Assembly: GCF_014197535.1 (NCBI RefSeq)
Contig: NZ_JACIFV010000007.1
Location: forward strand, 124,001-188,000
Direction: 5' to 3'
Origin: Rhizobium aethiopicum
GTDB taxonomy: Bacteria; Pseudomonadota; Alphaproteobacteria; Rhizobiales; Rhizobiaceae
DNA length: 64,000 nt
Below, in pieces: positions 16,560 through 25,791 of this stretch (within the stretch, counting starts at the first letter, position 1; each line of letters starts with the position of its first letter). Below the pieces are notes generated by a model, which was given only the letters and a program-made list of their open reading frames with translations, was not told the DNA's origin and ran no database searches. The position numbers and the translations under genes were made by a program.

Positions 16560-17810
16560 ATGTCACGACGAGCAGGCAGTGCCGACCTTCCCCTTCACGG
16601 GGGGCGCGTCCCGCATTGGCTCGGCGACCGGATGACGCGGCTGGGAACGCTGATCACAGAAGCGATCGTTCATCATTACGGCCGCGATGAATTTCTGCGC
16701 CGGCTCGCGCATCCTTTCTGGTTCCAGTCCTTCGGCGCGGTCATGGGCATGGATTGGCATTCCTCCGGCATTACGACAAGCGTTCTCGGTGCGTTGAAGC
16801 GCGGGCTGAAACCGCGCGCCGGCGAGCTCGGCCTGCATGTCTGCGGCGGCCGAGGCACGCATTCGCGCAAGACACCGCAGGAGCTCGTCTCGATCGGCGA
16901 GCGCGTCGGTCTCGATGGGCAGGGGCTGGCGACGACGAGCCGGCTGATCGCCAAGGTTGACAGCGCCGCGTTGCAGGACGGCTTTGATCTATATCTGCAC
17001 GGCTTCATCGTCGCCGATGACGGACACTGGGTGGTAGTGCAGCAAGGCATGAATGGCGACAGGCGGCAGGCCCGGCGTTATCACTGGCTCTCCGAAGGGC
17101 TCGAAAGTTTCGTCGACTCGCCGCATGCGGCAATTGAAGGCAGAAGTCAGGGCGAAATTGTCAATCTCGCCGATAAACGCGCCGAGCGCTCACGGCGTGG
17201 TCAGCTCGACCTCTTGGCAACGCTCGGCCCCGACAGGATCATTCGTGAGGCTGCCGCGCTGATGCGTGCGGAGGAGCCGGCGCCCGAACCCGCCGATCAG
17301 CCGATGCTGCCGCATTTGATCATGCCCGCCCATCACGACGTGCGCGAGAGCGATGTTCACATGCGGCGCCTGCATGGAAATCTGGCGGCTGCGGCCGACC
17401 GCGGGCCGGTGGACTTTCAGGAGCTGCTCCTCGTTCCCGGTGTCGGCGCCCGGACGGTGAAGGCGCTGGCGATGGTGGCGGAAGTGGTACACGGTGCGCC
17501 CTGCCGTTTTTCCGACCCGGCGCGCTTCTCCATCGCCCACGGCGGCAAGGATCGTCATCCCTTCCCGGTGCCGCTCAGGGTCTATGACGAGACGATCGGC
17601 GTGATGAAATCGGCGGTGCTGAAGGGCAAGCTCGGGCGCGAGGAAGAACTGCAGGCGCTCAAGCGCCTGGACGAGCAATCCCGGCAGATGGAACGCTATG
17701 TTACGGGTCCCGATCTCAAGGAGATCATCGCCGGCGAATTCCGCCAATCCGCCGATTTCGGCGGCCGCAGCGTCTTCGGCTGGGAGCCGCCGCCGGCCGC
17801 GGACGATTAA
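16560..17810 (+). CDS. DUF763 family protein with helix-hairpin-helix
   Basis: The 416-residue protein starts with the DUF763 signature (RRAGSADLPLHGGRVPHWL, then RMTRLGTLITEAIVHHYG). Around residue 285 it has LLLVPGVGARTVKALAMVAEV, which looks like a helix-hairpin-helix DNA-binding element (LxxxPGVGxxxxxxL). The family is found in archaea and bacteria and its function is unknown; the HhH suggests nucleic-acid contact. It starts 20 bases after the upstream convergent edge of the PLD gene's 5' end region, divergent from it. Confidence 0.85.
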   Translation: MSRRAGSADLPLHGGRVPHWLGDRMTRLGTLITEAIVHHYGRDEFLRRLAHPFWFQSFGAVMGMDWHSSGITTSVLGALKRGLKPRAGELGLHVCGGRGTHSRKTPQELVSIGERVGLDGQGLATTSRLIAKVDSAALQDGFDLYLHGFIVADDGHWVVVQQGMNGDRRQARRYHWLSEGLESFVDSPHAAIEGRSQGEIVNLADKRAERSRRGQLDLLATLGPDRIIREAAALMRAEEPAPEPADQPMLPHLIMPAHHDVRESDVHMRRLHGNLAAAADRGPVDFQELLLVPGVGARTVKALAMVAEVVHGAPCRFSDPARFSIAHGGKDRHPFPVPLRVYDETIGVMKSAVLKGKLGREEELQALKRLDEQSRQMERYVTGPDLKEIIAGEFRQSADFGGRSVFGWEPPPAADD

Positions 17811-17813
17811 TTC

Positions 17814-18731
17814 TCAGTGCCCATCCGGCGGGACGGCTTCGGCCGGAATCGTTTCCTTCAAATTCTTCCGGTGGAAGATGAAGAGACCGGCAAAGACGAT
17901 GATTGCGGCACCGATGATGATCTGCGCATCGGGAATGTCATTGAAGAAGATGTAGCCCAGTACGATCGCCCAGAGCAGCAGCGTATATTGCAGCGGCGCC
18001 AGCAGCGACGCTGGGGCGAGCTTCAGCGACCGGGTGATCAGCAGATGGGCGCAGGTGGCGACGATGCCGAGCAACAGCATGCCGGCCCAATCGATCGATG
18101 TCGCCGGCTGCCAGTGGCCGATGCTGAGCAGGATCCCGGTGGCAAGGGCGGCGACCGTCTGCCATGTCACCAGCGTCGTGTCGCTGGTCGAGCGCAGATA
18201 GCGGCTCATCACCAGTGACAGCGCGAAGCAAAGGCTGCCGGCAAGGCCGAAGAGTGAGGGAAGCGACAGCATTGCCGTCGACGGACGCAACGCGATAACG
18301 ACGCCGGCAAAACCGACCAGAACGGCGAGCCAACGGCGCCAGCCGATCTTTTCCCCGAGAAAGACATGCGAGAGCGCCGCAATGTAAATCGGCCCGGCCA
18401 TGTAGAAGGTCATGACATCGGCGAGCGGCAGATAGGCGACGGCGGCGTAGAACAGGGCGACATCCCCGGTCGCCATGACGACCCGCATGAACTGCAAGCC
18501 CTTCTGCTCGACGCGGAAGAGCGCCATCGGTCCCTGCCGCAGGATCATCGGCCCGAGCAGGATGAAAGCGCCGACCGAACGGATCACCAACACCTGGCCG
18601 ACGGCAAAGCTCGTCACCAGCCACTTGCCCATCGCATCGTTCAGCGCAAACAGCAGATCGCCGAGCAGCATCAGCACGACGCCCGTCATGATCAGGTTTC
18701 CGGCATTGGCGACGGCCGTGTTGGTTTTCAT
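17814..18731 (-). CDS. EamA/DMT family exporter
   Basis: The 305-residue protein has about ten hydrophobic helices in two EamA repeats (first beginning NLIMTGVVLMLLGDLLFALN, with the conserved GPIYIAALSHVFLGEKIGWRRW segment at its end). DMT exporters pump metabolites out of the cell. The ATG at 18731 fits a usual DMT N-terminus; a longer reading to 18881 would add 50 basic residues unlike the family. It is convergent with the DUF763 gene (4 bases between stops). Confidence 0.82.
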   Translation of the reverse strand: MKTNTAVANAGNLIMTGVVLMLLGDLLFALNDAMGKWLVTSFAVGQVLVIRSVGAFILLGPMILRQGPMALFRVEQKGLQFMRVVMATGDVALFYAAVAYLPLADVMTFYMAGPIYIAALSHVFLGEKIGWRRWLAVLVGFAGVVIALRPSTAMLSLPSLFGLAGSLCFALSLVMSRYLRSTSDTTLVTWQTVAALATGILLSIGHWQPATSIDWAGMLLLGIVATCAHLLITRSLKLAPASLLAPLQYTLLLWAIVLGYIFFNDIPDAQIIIGAAIIVFAGLFIFHRKNLKETIPAEAVPPDGH

Positions 18732-18869
18732 CTTTCGAATCCTCGCAAAAACGGCCGCGCGTGCGCGGCCGAGTGCGGCTTCGGCTTTAACACGGCCGAT
18801 GTCAAGCATTCGATGATGCTGAAATGCATTCCGACTGCTTCGGGTTAAAGCTGAGTGATCTGAGAGGCA

Positions 18870-18999
18870 AGGATCGCGCATAGGCCCGTCGCGTGTTCGG
18901 GTTGCGGATCTGGGCGGTGAAAAATTCCAGGAAGTGGTACGCCGTGCGATCGCCGGCGCCGGGAATCAGTGCTGGCAGGGGTGTTTCGACATTAATGAT
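18870..18999 (-). pseudogene. Tyrosine recombinase (integrase) N-terminal remnant
   Basis: A minus-strand frame without start reads ETPLPALIPGAGDRTAYHF and then LEFFTAQIRNPNTRRAYARS, closely like the N-terminal SAM-like core-binding domain of phage/plasmid tyrosine recombinases (…FL.FF…IRN.NTR.AYARA). Past YARS the frame becomes unrelated and stops near 18802. The catalytic Arg/His/Tyr domain is absent, so this is a decayed end of a recombinase. Confidence 0.6.
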
Positions 19000-19011
19000 G
19001 GTTAGGTTCTT

Positions 19012-19425
19012 TCATTGGAAGGGCTCGCGCATCGTGGACGGAATTGCATCAAAGCCTGCGGCGATTGAGCCGAAGAAGCGATGCATGCCGTCCAGCAGGC
19101 CAAAGGTATAAGGCCTATAGAGTGCGTCGAACTTCGGAATTGCAATCAGGCTCACCGGCGGCAGCGATGTGCCGTTGGAAATAGCAGTCAACACACTGAC
19201 CATGCGCACGCGGTCAAACCCACGGAAATCCTTTGGCGCCATCGCATTACGAAAGGCGGCGCAATGTCCCGTAGCGAGATCGCCCAAGAGGCTGCATCCT
19301 CCGCTAGGTAGGTCGGCGCCGATGGCATGAAGCCTGCCATGCCGGCATCAGTCCACCAGTCATCAGGAATTTCGAATTCGGCTGGAAAATATGAAAGAAA
19401 AACCGCATTCGACGGCGGCAGCCTC
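19012..19425 (-). pseudogene. ParB-like protein, frameshifted remnant
   Basis: Two overlapping minus-strand frames read as one protein with a break near 19255: the upstream part ends PAEFEIPDDWWTDAGM…LRDIAPP, and the downstream part continues RNAMAPKDFRGFDRVRM and PPVSLIAIPKF…GLLDGMHRFFGSIAAGFDAIPS. The second part has the DG-HR-…-A pattern of ParB/Srx-type domains. A one-base shift would join them. The 5' end is uncertain, and a second shift may lie near 19400. Combined with the neighbouring integrase scrap this is a decaying accessory site. Confidence 0.5.
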
Positions 19426-19542
19426 AATTCACGATGGAAGACATTATCATGAATTGAATCACGGCGACAACGGCGCGCGGAGCCGTTGTCATAAATTCGA
19501 GAGCAGGGAGCCAAAACGCCAAACACGCGGAAGCCACCATTC

Positions 19543-20289
19543 TTATGATGCCCGACCATACATCCTGCTCGCCCGCAGCAGGCGCTGCGAATAGGGGTGC
19601 TCGACGGCCCCCTTTCGCAAGGCTTCGATCTTAACCTCTTCGACGATCTCACCCGCTTCCATGATGGCGACGCGGCTGCACATGTGGGAGACGACGGCGA
19701 GGTCGTGGCTGACGAGGAGATAGGTGAGGCCGCGCTCCTTGCGCAGGTCCTGCAGCAGATTGAGGATTTCGGCCTGCACCGAGACGTCGAGCGCCGACGT
19801 CGGTTCGTCGAGAAGCAGGACATCGGGGTTCAGCATCAGGGTCCGGGCGATCGCCACGCGCTGCCGCTGGCCGCCGGAGAGCTGATGCGGAAACCGGTAG
19901 CTCAGCGCTGGGTCGAGGCCGACGGATCTCAGCACGGCGTTCACATCGACAGAATTCCTATCCAGACCCTGGTTGCGCAACGGCTCCTGCAGCTGCGACC
20001 GGATGGTCTTGCGCGGATGGAGCGATCCGTATGGATCCTGGAACACCATCTGCACCCGGCGGAAGAACGGTCGGCCGCGCCGCCGGTCCAGCGTCTCGCC
20101 GTTGAGCGCGATCTGCCCGTCGTAATTGGCGTTGAGGCCGGAGAGCGCCCGAAGGACGGTAGATTTGCCGCAGCCGGATTCACCGACGAGGCCGAAGGCC
20201 GTGCCGCTCTCGACGGCGAGATTGACGTCTCTGACCACAGGCCTTTGCCCGTGTCCGAAGCGGATGGTGAGATTGTCGATCCTGATCAT
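19543..20289 (-). CDS. Dipeptide/oligopeptide-type ABC transporter ATPase (DppF-like)
   Basis: The 248-residue protein has Walker A (GESGCGKST), signature (LSGGQRQRVAIARTL), Walker B ([14 protein letters not shown]) and the H loop (VSHDLAVV). It is the second ATPase of a Dpp/Opp-type importer. Its ATG overlaps the stop of the first ATPase as ATGA. It is shorter than many DppF proteins (around 320) and lacks the usual C-terminal oligopeptide extension. It is the last gene of the leftward uronate operon. Confidence 0.88.
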   Translation of the reverse strand: MIRIDNLTIRFGHGQRPVVRDVNLAVESGTAFGLVGESGCGKSTVLRALSGLNANYDGQIALNGETLDRRRGRPFFRRVQMVFQDPYGSLHPRKTIRSQLQEPLRNQGLDRNSVDVNAVLRSVGLDPALSYRFPHQLSGGQRQRVAIARTLMLNPDVLLLDEPTSALDVSVQAEILNLLQDLRKERGLTYLLVSHDLAVVSHMCSRVAIMEAGEIVEEVKIEALRKGAVEHPYSQRLLRASRMYGRAS

Positions 20290-21140
20290 CGCGACGGCTC
20301 CACTGCAATATCGTCAAGCCAGGCGGGATCACGCTTCAGGATCGGCAGCCGCGCCGGTGGATCCTCGATCTTCGGCAGGGAGGCCAGCAGCCCTTGGGTG
20401 TAAGGGTGCCTGGCCTTGTCGAGATCACGCGCCTCGAGCACTTCCACGACGCGGCCGGCATACATGATGAGGACGCGGTCGCAGAAATTGCGAATGAGGT
20501 TGAGGTCGTGGCTGATGAAGATCAGGCCGAGATTGCGGCGTAGGACCAGCTCGTCGAGCAGAGCCAGGATCTCGAGCCGCACCGTCACGTCGAGCGCCGA
20601 TGTCGGCTCATCGGCGATCAGCACTTCGGGTTCGGCAATCAGCATCATGGCAATCATCACGCGCTGGCCCATCCCGCCCGAAATTTCGTGCGGATAGAGA
20701 CGGGCGACGCGCTCGGGATCGCGGATCTGGACGGCTTCGAGCATTTCGAGCGCCTGGGCGTGAGCTTTTCTGACGCTCGCCTTAGGATGGTGGAGGCTAT
20801 AGGTCTCGGCGATCTGTTCGCCGACCCGCATGACGGGGTTTAGCGAATATTTCGGGTCCTGCAGGATGAGCCCGATCCGTCTCCCTCGGATCGTCATCAT
20901 CGTTTTCTCGTCCGCCTTCAGCAGATCGAGTTCGCCAAAGCGCATTCGATCGGCGCTGACCTCAGCCGTCGGCGGCAGGAGTTTCATGATGGCGCGGCCG
21001 ACGGTGGACTTGCCCGATCCGGATTCGCCGACGATCCCGAGTTTTTCCTGTCCGAGCGTGAAGCTCACGCCGCGCACCGCGCGCATGTGGCCGCCGCCAT
21101 AGGCGATTTCGAGGTTGCGAATATCAATCAGCTCGGTCAT
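20286..21140 (-). CDS. Dipeptide/oligopeptide-type ABC transporter ATPase (DppD-like)
   Basis: The 284-residue ATPase has Walker A ([17 protein letters not shown]), [17 protein letters not shown], the signature [15 protein letters not shown], Walker B ([13 protein letters not shown]) and an H loop (ISHDLNLI), and ends with the oligopeptide-family C-terminal tail ([16 protein letters not shown], the OppD/DppD sub-domain). The ATG at 21140 is adjacent to the permease stop (4-base overlap with the upstream gene), and the longer open frame to 22019 is an artefact of the permease gene in another frame. Confidence 0.9.
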   Translation of the reverse strand: MTELIDIRNLEIAYGGGHMRAVRGVSFTLGQEKLGIVGESGSGKSTVGRAIMKLLPPTAEVSADRMRFGELDLLKADEKTMMTIRGRRIGLILQDPKYSLNPVMRVGEQIAETYSLHHPKASVRKAHAQALEMLEAVQIRDPERVARLYPHEISGGMGQRVMIAMMLIAEPEVLIADEPTSALDVTVRLEILALLDELVLRRNLGLIFISHDLNLIRNFCDRVLIMYAGRVVEVLEARDLDKARHPYTQGLLASLPKIEDPPARLPILKRDPAWLDDIAVEPSR

Positions 21141-22072
21141 TCCGCCCCCCTGGGATCGAGGACGTCGCGAAGCGCATCGCCGACGAGATTGAAAGCGAGG
21201 CTGACGAGCGCGATGGCCATGCCGGGCGCGGCGATCACCCAGGGGCTGTCGAGCATGAATTCGCGCCCGCTTGCGGCCATCGAGCCCCATTCCGGCCACG
21301 GCGGCTGTGCGCCGAGGCCGAGAAAGCCGAGGCCGGCGGCGGTGATGATGATGCCGGCCATGTTGAGGGTGACGCGGACGATCACCGAGGGAATGCACAT
21401 CGGCAGGATGTGGCGGGTGATGATCGAGATTGAGGTCGCGCCCTGCAAGCGTACGGCGGCGATGTAATCCGCCTTGCGCAGGCTGAGCGTCTCGGCGCGC
21501 GCCAGCCGCGCGATCGGCGGCCAGGCCGTCAGCGAAATCGCAATGATCGCATTTGTGATGCCGGGGCCGAGGGCGGCGGCAAAGCCGAGCGCCAGCACCA
21601 GCCCGGGGAAGGAGAGGAAGATATCGGTGATGCGCATCAGGATCTCGTCGACGATGCCGACGAAATAGCCGGAGAAGGTGCCGATCAACAGGCCGAGCGG
21701 TGCGACGATGATCGTCACGAGCATGATGATGTAGAGCGTCGTGCGCGCGCCGTAGATCACCCGGGAAAAGACGTCGCGGCCGAAATTGTCGGTGCCGAGC
21801 CAATGCTCGGCCGAAGGCGGCGCGAGCCGCCCGGCCATATCCTGGACGATCGGATCGTAGCTCGTCAGCAGGGGGGCTGCGGTCGCCACCACGATCAGGA
21901 GCACGATGACGATGAGGCCCGCCAGCCCCAGCGGATGCAGGCTGAACTTCTGCCAGCCCTGATGGAGCTGCTGCGCCGACGAATGGAACCAGCCCTGCGG
22001 CTCCGGCGCCAGCAGCCATCCGCGAAAGCCATCGGCATTACTGCTGTCTGCGTCTTCGGTGGAGATCGTCAT
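21137..22072 (-). CDS. Dipeptide-type ABC permease (DppC-like)
   Basis: The 311-residue protein has an N-terminal helix (LGLAGLIVIVLLIVVATAA), the DppC-type loop with APPSAEHWLGTDNFGRDVFSRV, and the EAA region (LSLRKADYIAAVRLQGATSI) before GLGFLGLGAQPPWPEWG. The GTDxxGRDxxSR motif is diagnostic of the C-type permease of peptide/nickel importers. The ATG at 22072 is 4 bases after the DppB stop; an ATG at 22096 overlaps DppB. It forms the channel with DppB. Confidence 0.9.
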   Translation of the reverse strand: MTISTEDADSSNADGFRGWLLAPEPQGWFHSSAQQLHQGWQKFSLHPLGLAGLIVIVLLIVVATAAPLLTSYDPIVQDMAGRLAPPSAEHWLGTDNFGRDVFSRVIYGARTTLYIIMLVTIIVAPLGLLIGTFSGYFVGIVDEILMRITDIFLSFPGLVLALGFAAALGPGITNAIIAISLTAWPPIARLARAETLSLRKADYIAAVRLQGATSISIITRHILPMCIPSVIVRVTLNMAGIIITAAGLGFLGLGAQPPWPEWGSMAASGREFMLDSPWVIAAPGMAIALVSLAFNLVGDALRDVLDPRGAE

Positions 22073-22076
22073 GGCG

Positions 22077-23174
22077 TCACCGTGTTCTCGGATCAAGGAT
22101 ACGATAGAGGACGTCGGACAGGATGTTGATCGTCAGGAAGACGGCGCCGATCGTCAGCACCGAGCCCATCACGACGTTCATGTCGTTCATCTGCAGTCCG
22201 CGGGTGAGGTACTGGCCGAGCCCCGGCCAGCCGAAAACCGTCTCGATCAGCACCGCGCCTTCGAGCAGCCCGCCGAAGGTCAGCGCCAGGATCGTCAGCA
22301 GCTGCACGCGGATATTCCCGAAGGCATGGCGCCAGACGACCTTGCGGGTGCCGAGCCCCTTTGCCCTCGCGGTGACGATGTATTCCTGGCTCAGCTGTTC
22401 CAGCATAAAGCTTCGCGACATGCGGCTGATATAGGCGACGGAGTAATAGCCGAGGATCGCCGCCGGCAGGATGATGTGGCCGAGCGCGTTGTAAAATACG
22501 TCCCATTGGCCCTGGATCGCCGCGTCGATCAGCAGGAAGCCGGTCATCGGTGTGACGAGGCCCTCGTAGAAGACGTCGACCCGGCCCGATGCGCCGACGA
22601 GCTTCAGCTTCGCATAGAAGACGAAGAGCGCCATCAGACCGGTCCAGAAGATCGGAATGGAATGGCCGGCAAGGGCAACGATGCGGGCGATGTGGTCGAT
22701 CACGGTTCCGCGCCTGACGGCGGCGGTGATGCCGAGCGGGATGCCGATGATCGCGCCGATGATCATGGCGATGATGGCAAGCTCGATAGTCGCCGGAAAG
22801 ATCGTCATCAGGTCGGTCAGGATCGGCTGGCCCGTCGTCGCCGACATGCCGAGGTCACCTGTGGCGATCTTCCCGACATAGGAGAGAAACTGCATCCATA
22901 TCGGCTGGCCGAGCCCCAGCTCGTTATAGACCCGATCGTAAACCTCCTTGCTGACCTCCGCCCCGGTGATCGATAGCACCGGGTCGGCGGGCAGCAGGCG
23001 GCCCATCGAGAAGGTGAGGAAGAGCAGGCCGAGCAGCGTCGTGACGACTGCCACCACCCGCCCCGCCAGGCGCCGCAGCAGGCTGATCAGAGGGTGCGGG
23101 GCCGCCTCGGCGAACCCGCCCTCCGCCAAGCGGCGGCTCGCCTCCTGCTTCGATAGCAGATCGGCGCTCGCCAC
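22077..23174 (-). CDS. Dipeptide-type ABC permease (DppB-like)
   Basis: The 365-residue protein has the B-type permease layout: first helix (VVAVVTTLLGLLFLTFSMGRL), the LPADPVLSITGAEVSKEVYDRV periplasmic loop, the EAA region (QEYIVTARAKGLGTRKVVWRHA) and the C-terminal motif ETVFGWPGLGQYL. It is slightly longer than usual because of about 35 hydrophilic N-terminal residues. It follows the binding-protein gene after 5 bases. Confidence 0.9.
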   Translation of the reverse strand: MASADLLSKQEASRRLAEGGFAEAAPHPLISLLRRLAGRVVAVVTTLLGLLFLTFSMGRLLPADPVLSITGAEVSKEVYDRVYNELGLGQPIWMQFLSYVGKIATGDLGMSATTGQPILTDLMTIFPATIELAIIAMIIGAIIGIPLGITAAVRRGTVIDHIARIVALAGHSIPIFWTGLMALFVFYAKLKLVGASGRVDVFYEGLVTPMTGFLLIDAAIQGQWDVFYNALGHIILPAAILGYYSVAYISRMSRSFMLEQLSQEYIVTARAKGLGTRKVVWRHAFGNIRVQLLTILALTFGGLLEGAVLIETVFGWPGLGQYLTRGLQMNDMNVVMGSVLTIGAVFLTINILSDVLYRILDPRTR

Positions 23175-23179
23175 GGGCT

Positions 23180-24766
23180 CTACTCCTTGGTCACATCATG
23201 CCAGCGCGTCGACCATGTCGTGTGCCCGTGATAGCCCTTCACGTTAGCGCGCACGACATAAGGGTCGGTGCGCTGGAAGAAGATGACGAGCGGGGAGGCC
23301 ATGCCGGCATAGATGCCGTCCATCTTTTTGAAGATGTCGGTGCGTTTGCCCGTGTCGCGCTCCTTCATCGACTGATCGATGAGCGTGTTGAGCTCGTCCA
23401 CCTTCATGCCGGTACGCCAGAGATAATAGCTGCCGAGACGTGCCTCGTCGCTATTGTCGGGGTTGAAGGCGTATTGGGTGGCGACGGCGAAGGGATCGGG
23501 CAGACGGGCGCCGGAATTGCCGAGCAGCACCTCGAATTTGCGCTCGCGGAAGGCGGGCGTGAATTCGCCGGGCACGAGGTCGAGATTGAACCCGGCGGCC
23601 CGTGCGCTCGCCTGCAGCGCTTCCGCGAAGGGCAGGGTTGGTGCCCCCGACGGATTGAGCACTTTCTTCAGGCCATTGGGATATCCGGCCTCCGCGAGCA
23701 GCTGCTTGGCCTTGGCGGGATCGTAGTCATAGCGGACACCAGCCTCTTCGGGAGCACCGATCATCCCGCGCGGAATCATAGACTGCCAGGGAAAACCGGT
23801 ATAGCGCATGATGTTGCCGGAGATCGCCTTCCAGTCGAAGGCGTGCTGGAAGGCCTCGCGAACCTTCGGCTTCTGCAGGTCGGGATCTTTCTGGTTGAGG
23901 GCGATATAATAGAAGCCGAGACCCGGAACGTTCTCGATGACCATATCCTTGTTGGTGGAGAGTGCATCGAGATCGCCGCTCGCCACATACTGGCCGACAT
24001 CGACGTCGCCGGCCTCCAGCTGAAGCCTGAGATTGCCGGATTCAGGAATGTGGCGGGCGACGACGCGCGCCATGGCGGGTTTGCCGCCCCAGTATTTCGG
24101 CTGCGCGTTGAAGATCGCCACGTCGTTCGGCCGCCATTGCGCCAGAGTGAACGGGCCGCTGCCGGCGGAATTGGCCGAGAGCCAGGCGCCGCCGAAATCG
24201 CCGTTCGCCTCGTGCGACAGCACCGTCTTTTTGTCGACGATGCCGATCGAGGAGCCTGCCAGCGAATAGAGCACCAGATCGGTATTGACCGCCTGCGGCA
24301 GCTCGATCTCCAGCGTGTGTTCGTCCTTGGCGCGGACGAGCTTTTCGACGTTATCGGCCGTGAAGCCCCAGAGCGCGACGTCGGTGGAGCCGACCTGGCC
24401 CATCTTGATGACGCGCTGGATCGACCAGGCCGCATCCTCGGCGGTCACCTTGTTGCCGCTCTGGAAGACCGCGTCGTCGCGAAGGGTCAGCGTGATGACC
24501 TTACCATCAGGTGAGACCTCCCATTTCGTCGCAAGCATCGGCTTCAGCGTCTTGAGGTCATCAGGCGACAGCTGCACGAGATTGTCATAGAGGTTCGAGA
24601 TCAGCTCGGAGACCGTACGGGCGTTGTTCTGAGCCGGATCGAGCGTCCGGATACCTGTCAGATTCGTGCCGATGACAAGCATGTTGGGTGGCGATGCCGC
24701 CAGGCTAGGCTGCGCCGCCATCAGGGCGCCTGTCATTGCGATCGTCGTCAGTAGCTGTTTCAGCAT
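23180..24766 (-). CDS. Dipeptide-type ABC binding protein (SBP family 5)
   Basis: The 528-residue protein starts MLKQLLTTIAMTGALMAAQP, a signal peptide with cleavage near residues 24-26 (SLAAS), followed by the family 5 domain: TLDPAQNNARTVSELISNLYD near the start, LATKWEVSPDGKVITLTLRDDAVFQSGNK, and the middle KVREAFQHAFDWKAI. A TTG at 24781 is an alternative but weaker. It is the first gene of the transporter part of the operon, 46 bases after the DapA-like gene. The likely cargo is a uronate-derived oligosaccharide or aldarate rather than peptide, judged from its neighbours. Confidence 0.88.
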   Translation of the reverse strand: MLKQLLTTIAMTGALMAAQPSLAASPPNMLVIGTNLTGIRTLDPAQNNARTVSELISNLYDNLVQLSPDDLKTLKPMLATKWEVSPDGKVITLTLRDDAVFQSGNKVTAEDAAWSIQRVIKMGQVGSTDVALWGFTADNVEKLVRAKDEHTLEIELPQAVNTDLVLYSLAGSSIGIVDKKTVLSHEANGDFGGAWLSANSAGSGPFTLAQWRPNDVAIFNAQPKYWGGKPAMARVVARHIPESGNLRLQLEAGDVDVGQYVASGDLDALSTNKDMVIENVPGLGFYYIALNQKDPDLQKPKVREAFQHAFDWKAISGNIMRYTGFPWQSMIPRGMIGAPEEAGVRYDYDPAKAKQLLAEAGYPNGLKKVLNPSGAPTLPFAEALQASARAAGFNLDLVPGEFTPAFRERKFEVLLGNSGARLPDPFAVATQYAFNPDNSDEARLGSYYLWRTGMKVDELNTLIDQSMKERDTGKRTDIFKKMDGIYAGMASPLVIFFQRTDPYVVRANVKGYHGHTTWSTRWHDVTKE

Positions 24767-24811
24767 CTCAAGACCTGCCAATCCTGTTGTTTGCGGATTA
24801 AAGTTTCGAAC

Positions 24812-25756
24812 TCAGCCGGCCGCCTTCACGTCCTGCCGGTCCGTTTGGATGGCGCCCTCGGCCTCCCAGCCTCGAAGCAGCCGATGCAGCTCGTCGCGAT
24901 CCTGCGCGTCGAGCCGCGATAATCCCGGCACGCGCACCGGGCCGACATCGAGGCCGGAATAGGTGACGGCCTCTTTCACGACGGTGACGTTCGCGCCGTT
25001 GCGGAATTTGGTGCGCATCCGCTCGAAGGGTTCGAGCTTGTTGACGATCGCTCTGGCCGCGGCGAAATCGACTTTTTCAAGCGCTTCGTGGACGGCAAGC
25101 GAAAGTTTCGGCGCGACGTTGACGAGGCCCGAGGTGAAGCCGCGCGCGCCGGCTGCGGTGAATGTCGGCGCCCAGCTCTCCGCCAGGCCGCAGACGAACA
25201 GCGCGCCATTCGGATCGGCCGCGGGGATCGCCCGCGACAGCAGCATCAGATCAGTGGTGGCGAACTTGATGCCGGCAATATTGCCGTGATTGGCCAGGCG
25301 GACGATCTCGGCGACGCTGAAGCCTTCCGCCCTGACATAGGCGACGAGCGGCAGGGCGGATGCATCGGCGAGATTGCAGAAATAATCGATCTGGGCCGAT
25401 GGTGCCGCGAAAGGATCGACGGGCTGATGCGACATGACCGCGGAGGCGCCGATCGCGGCCGCATCCCTGGCCATGCCGATCGCCTCGCGCAGCGACCGGC
25501 CGATCGCCGCCGTCACCGGCGTGCGGCCGTCGACTCCGGATACCGCCGCCTCGTGGACGATTCGGATCTCCTGCGGCGTCAAGGCATAGAATTCCCCGGT
25601 GTTGCCAGCGGCGACGATGTTGTGAATGCCGGCCACGGCCACCCGCGCATAGACCTTCGCGGTAATCCGGGGCTCGACTTCACCTCCGGCGTCATAAGCC
25701 GTGACGGGAACGCCCGACACGCCCCTAAGCGCCTTGCGCATGATCGCGATGCTCAT
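24812..25756 (-). CDS. DapA/KdgD-family aldolase or dehydratase
   Basis: The 314-residue protein has the (beta/alpha)8 DapA features: AAGNTGEFYALTPQEI near residues 49-64 and the Schiff-base Lys in IAGIKFATTD. The DapA superfamily includes 5-dehydro-4-deoxyglucarate dehydratase (KdgD) and 2-keto-3-deoxy sugar acid aldolases. With a uronate dehydrogenase-like enzyme and a lactonase in the same operon it is most likely a keto-deoxy-aldarate dehydratase or aldolase rather than dihydrodipicolinate synthase. It follows the SMP-30 gene by 35 bases. Confidence 0.85.
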   Translation of the reverse strand: MSIAIMRKALRGVSGVPVTAYDAGGEVEPRITAKVYARVAVAGIHNIVAAGNTGEFYALTPQEIRIVHEAAVSGVDGRTPVTAAIGRSLREAIGMARDAAAIGASAVMSHQPVDPFAAPSAQIDYFCNLADASALPLVAYVRAEGFSVAEIVRLANHGNIAGIKFATTDLMLLSRAIPAADPNGALFVCGLAESWAPTFTAAGARGFTSGLVNVAPKLSLAVHEALEKVDFAAARAIVNKLEPFERMRTKFRNGANVTVVKEAVTYSGLDVGPVRVPGLSRLDAQDRDELHRLLRGWEAEGAIQTDRQDVKAAG

Positions 25757-25791
25757 TTTTCTCCCCCGTTCGCCTTTCTTCCAGTTGATCG

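Noticed and set aside
21141..22019. Apparent N-terminal extension of the DppD-like ATPase to 577 codons
   Set aside because: The extension lies in another frame of the DppC permease gene and is Arg-rich noise; the ATPase starts at 21140.
22059..22976. Plus-strand open frame of 305 codons
   Set aside because: Antisense to the DppB-like permease gene, with low-complexity Asp/Arg/His composition.
23198..24514. Plus-strand open frame of 438 codons
   Set aside because: It is antisense to the binding-protein gene; composition is Arg/Gly/Val-rich like other shadows here.
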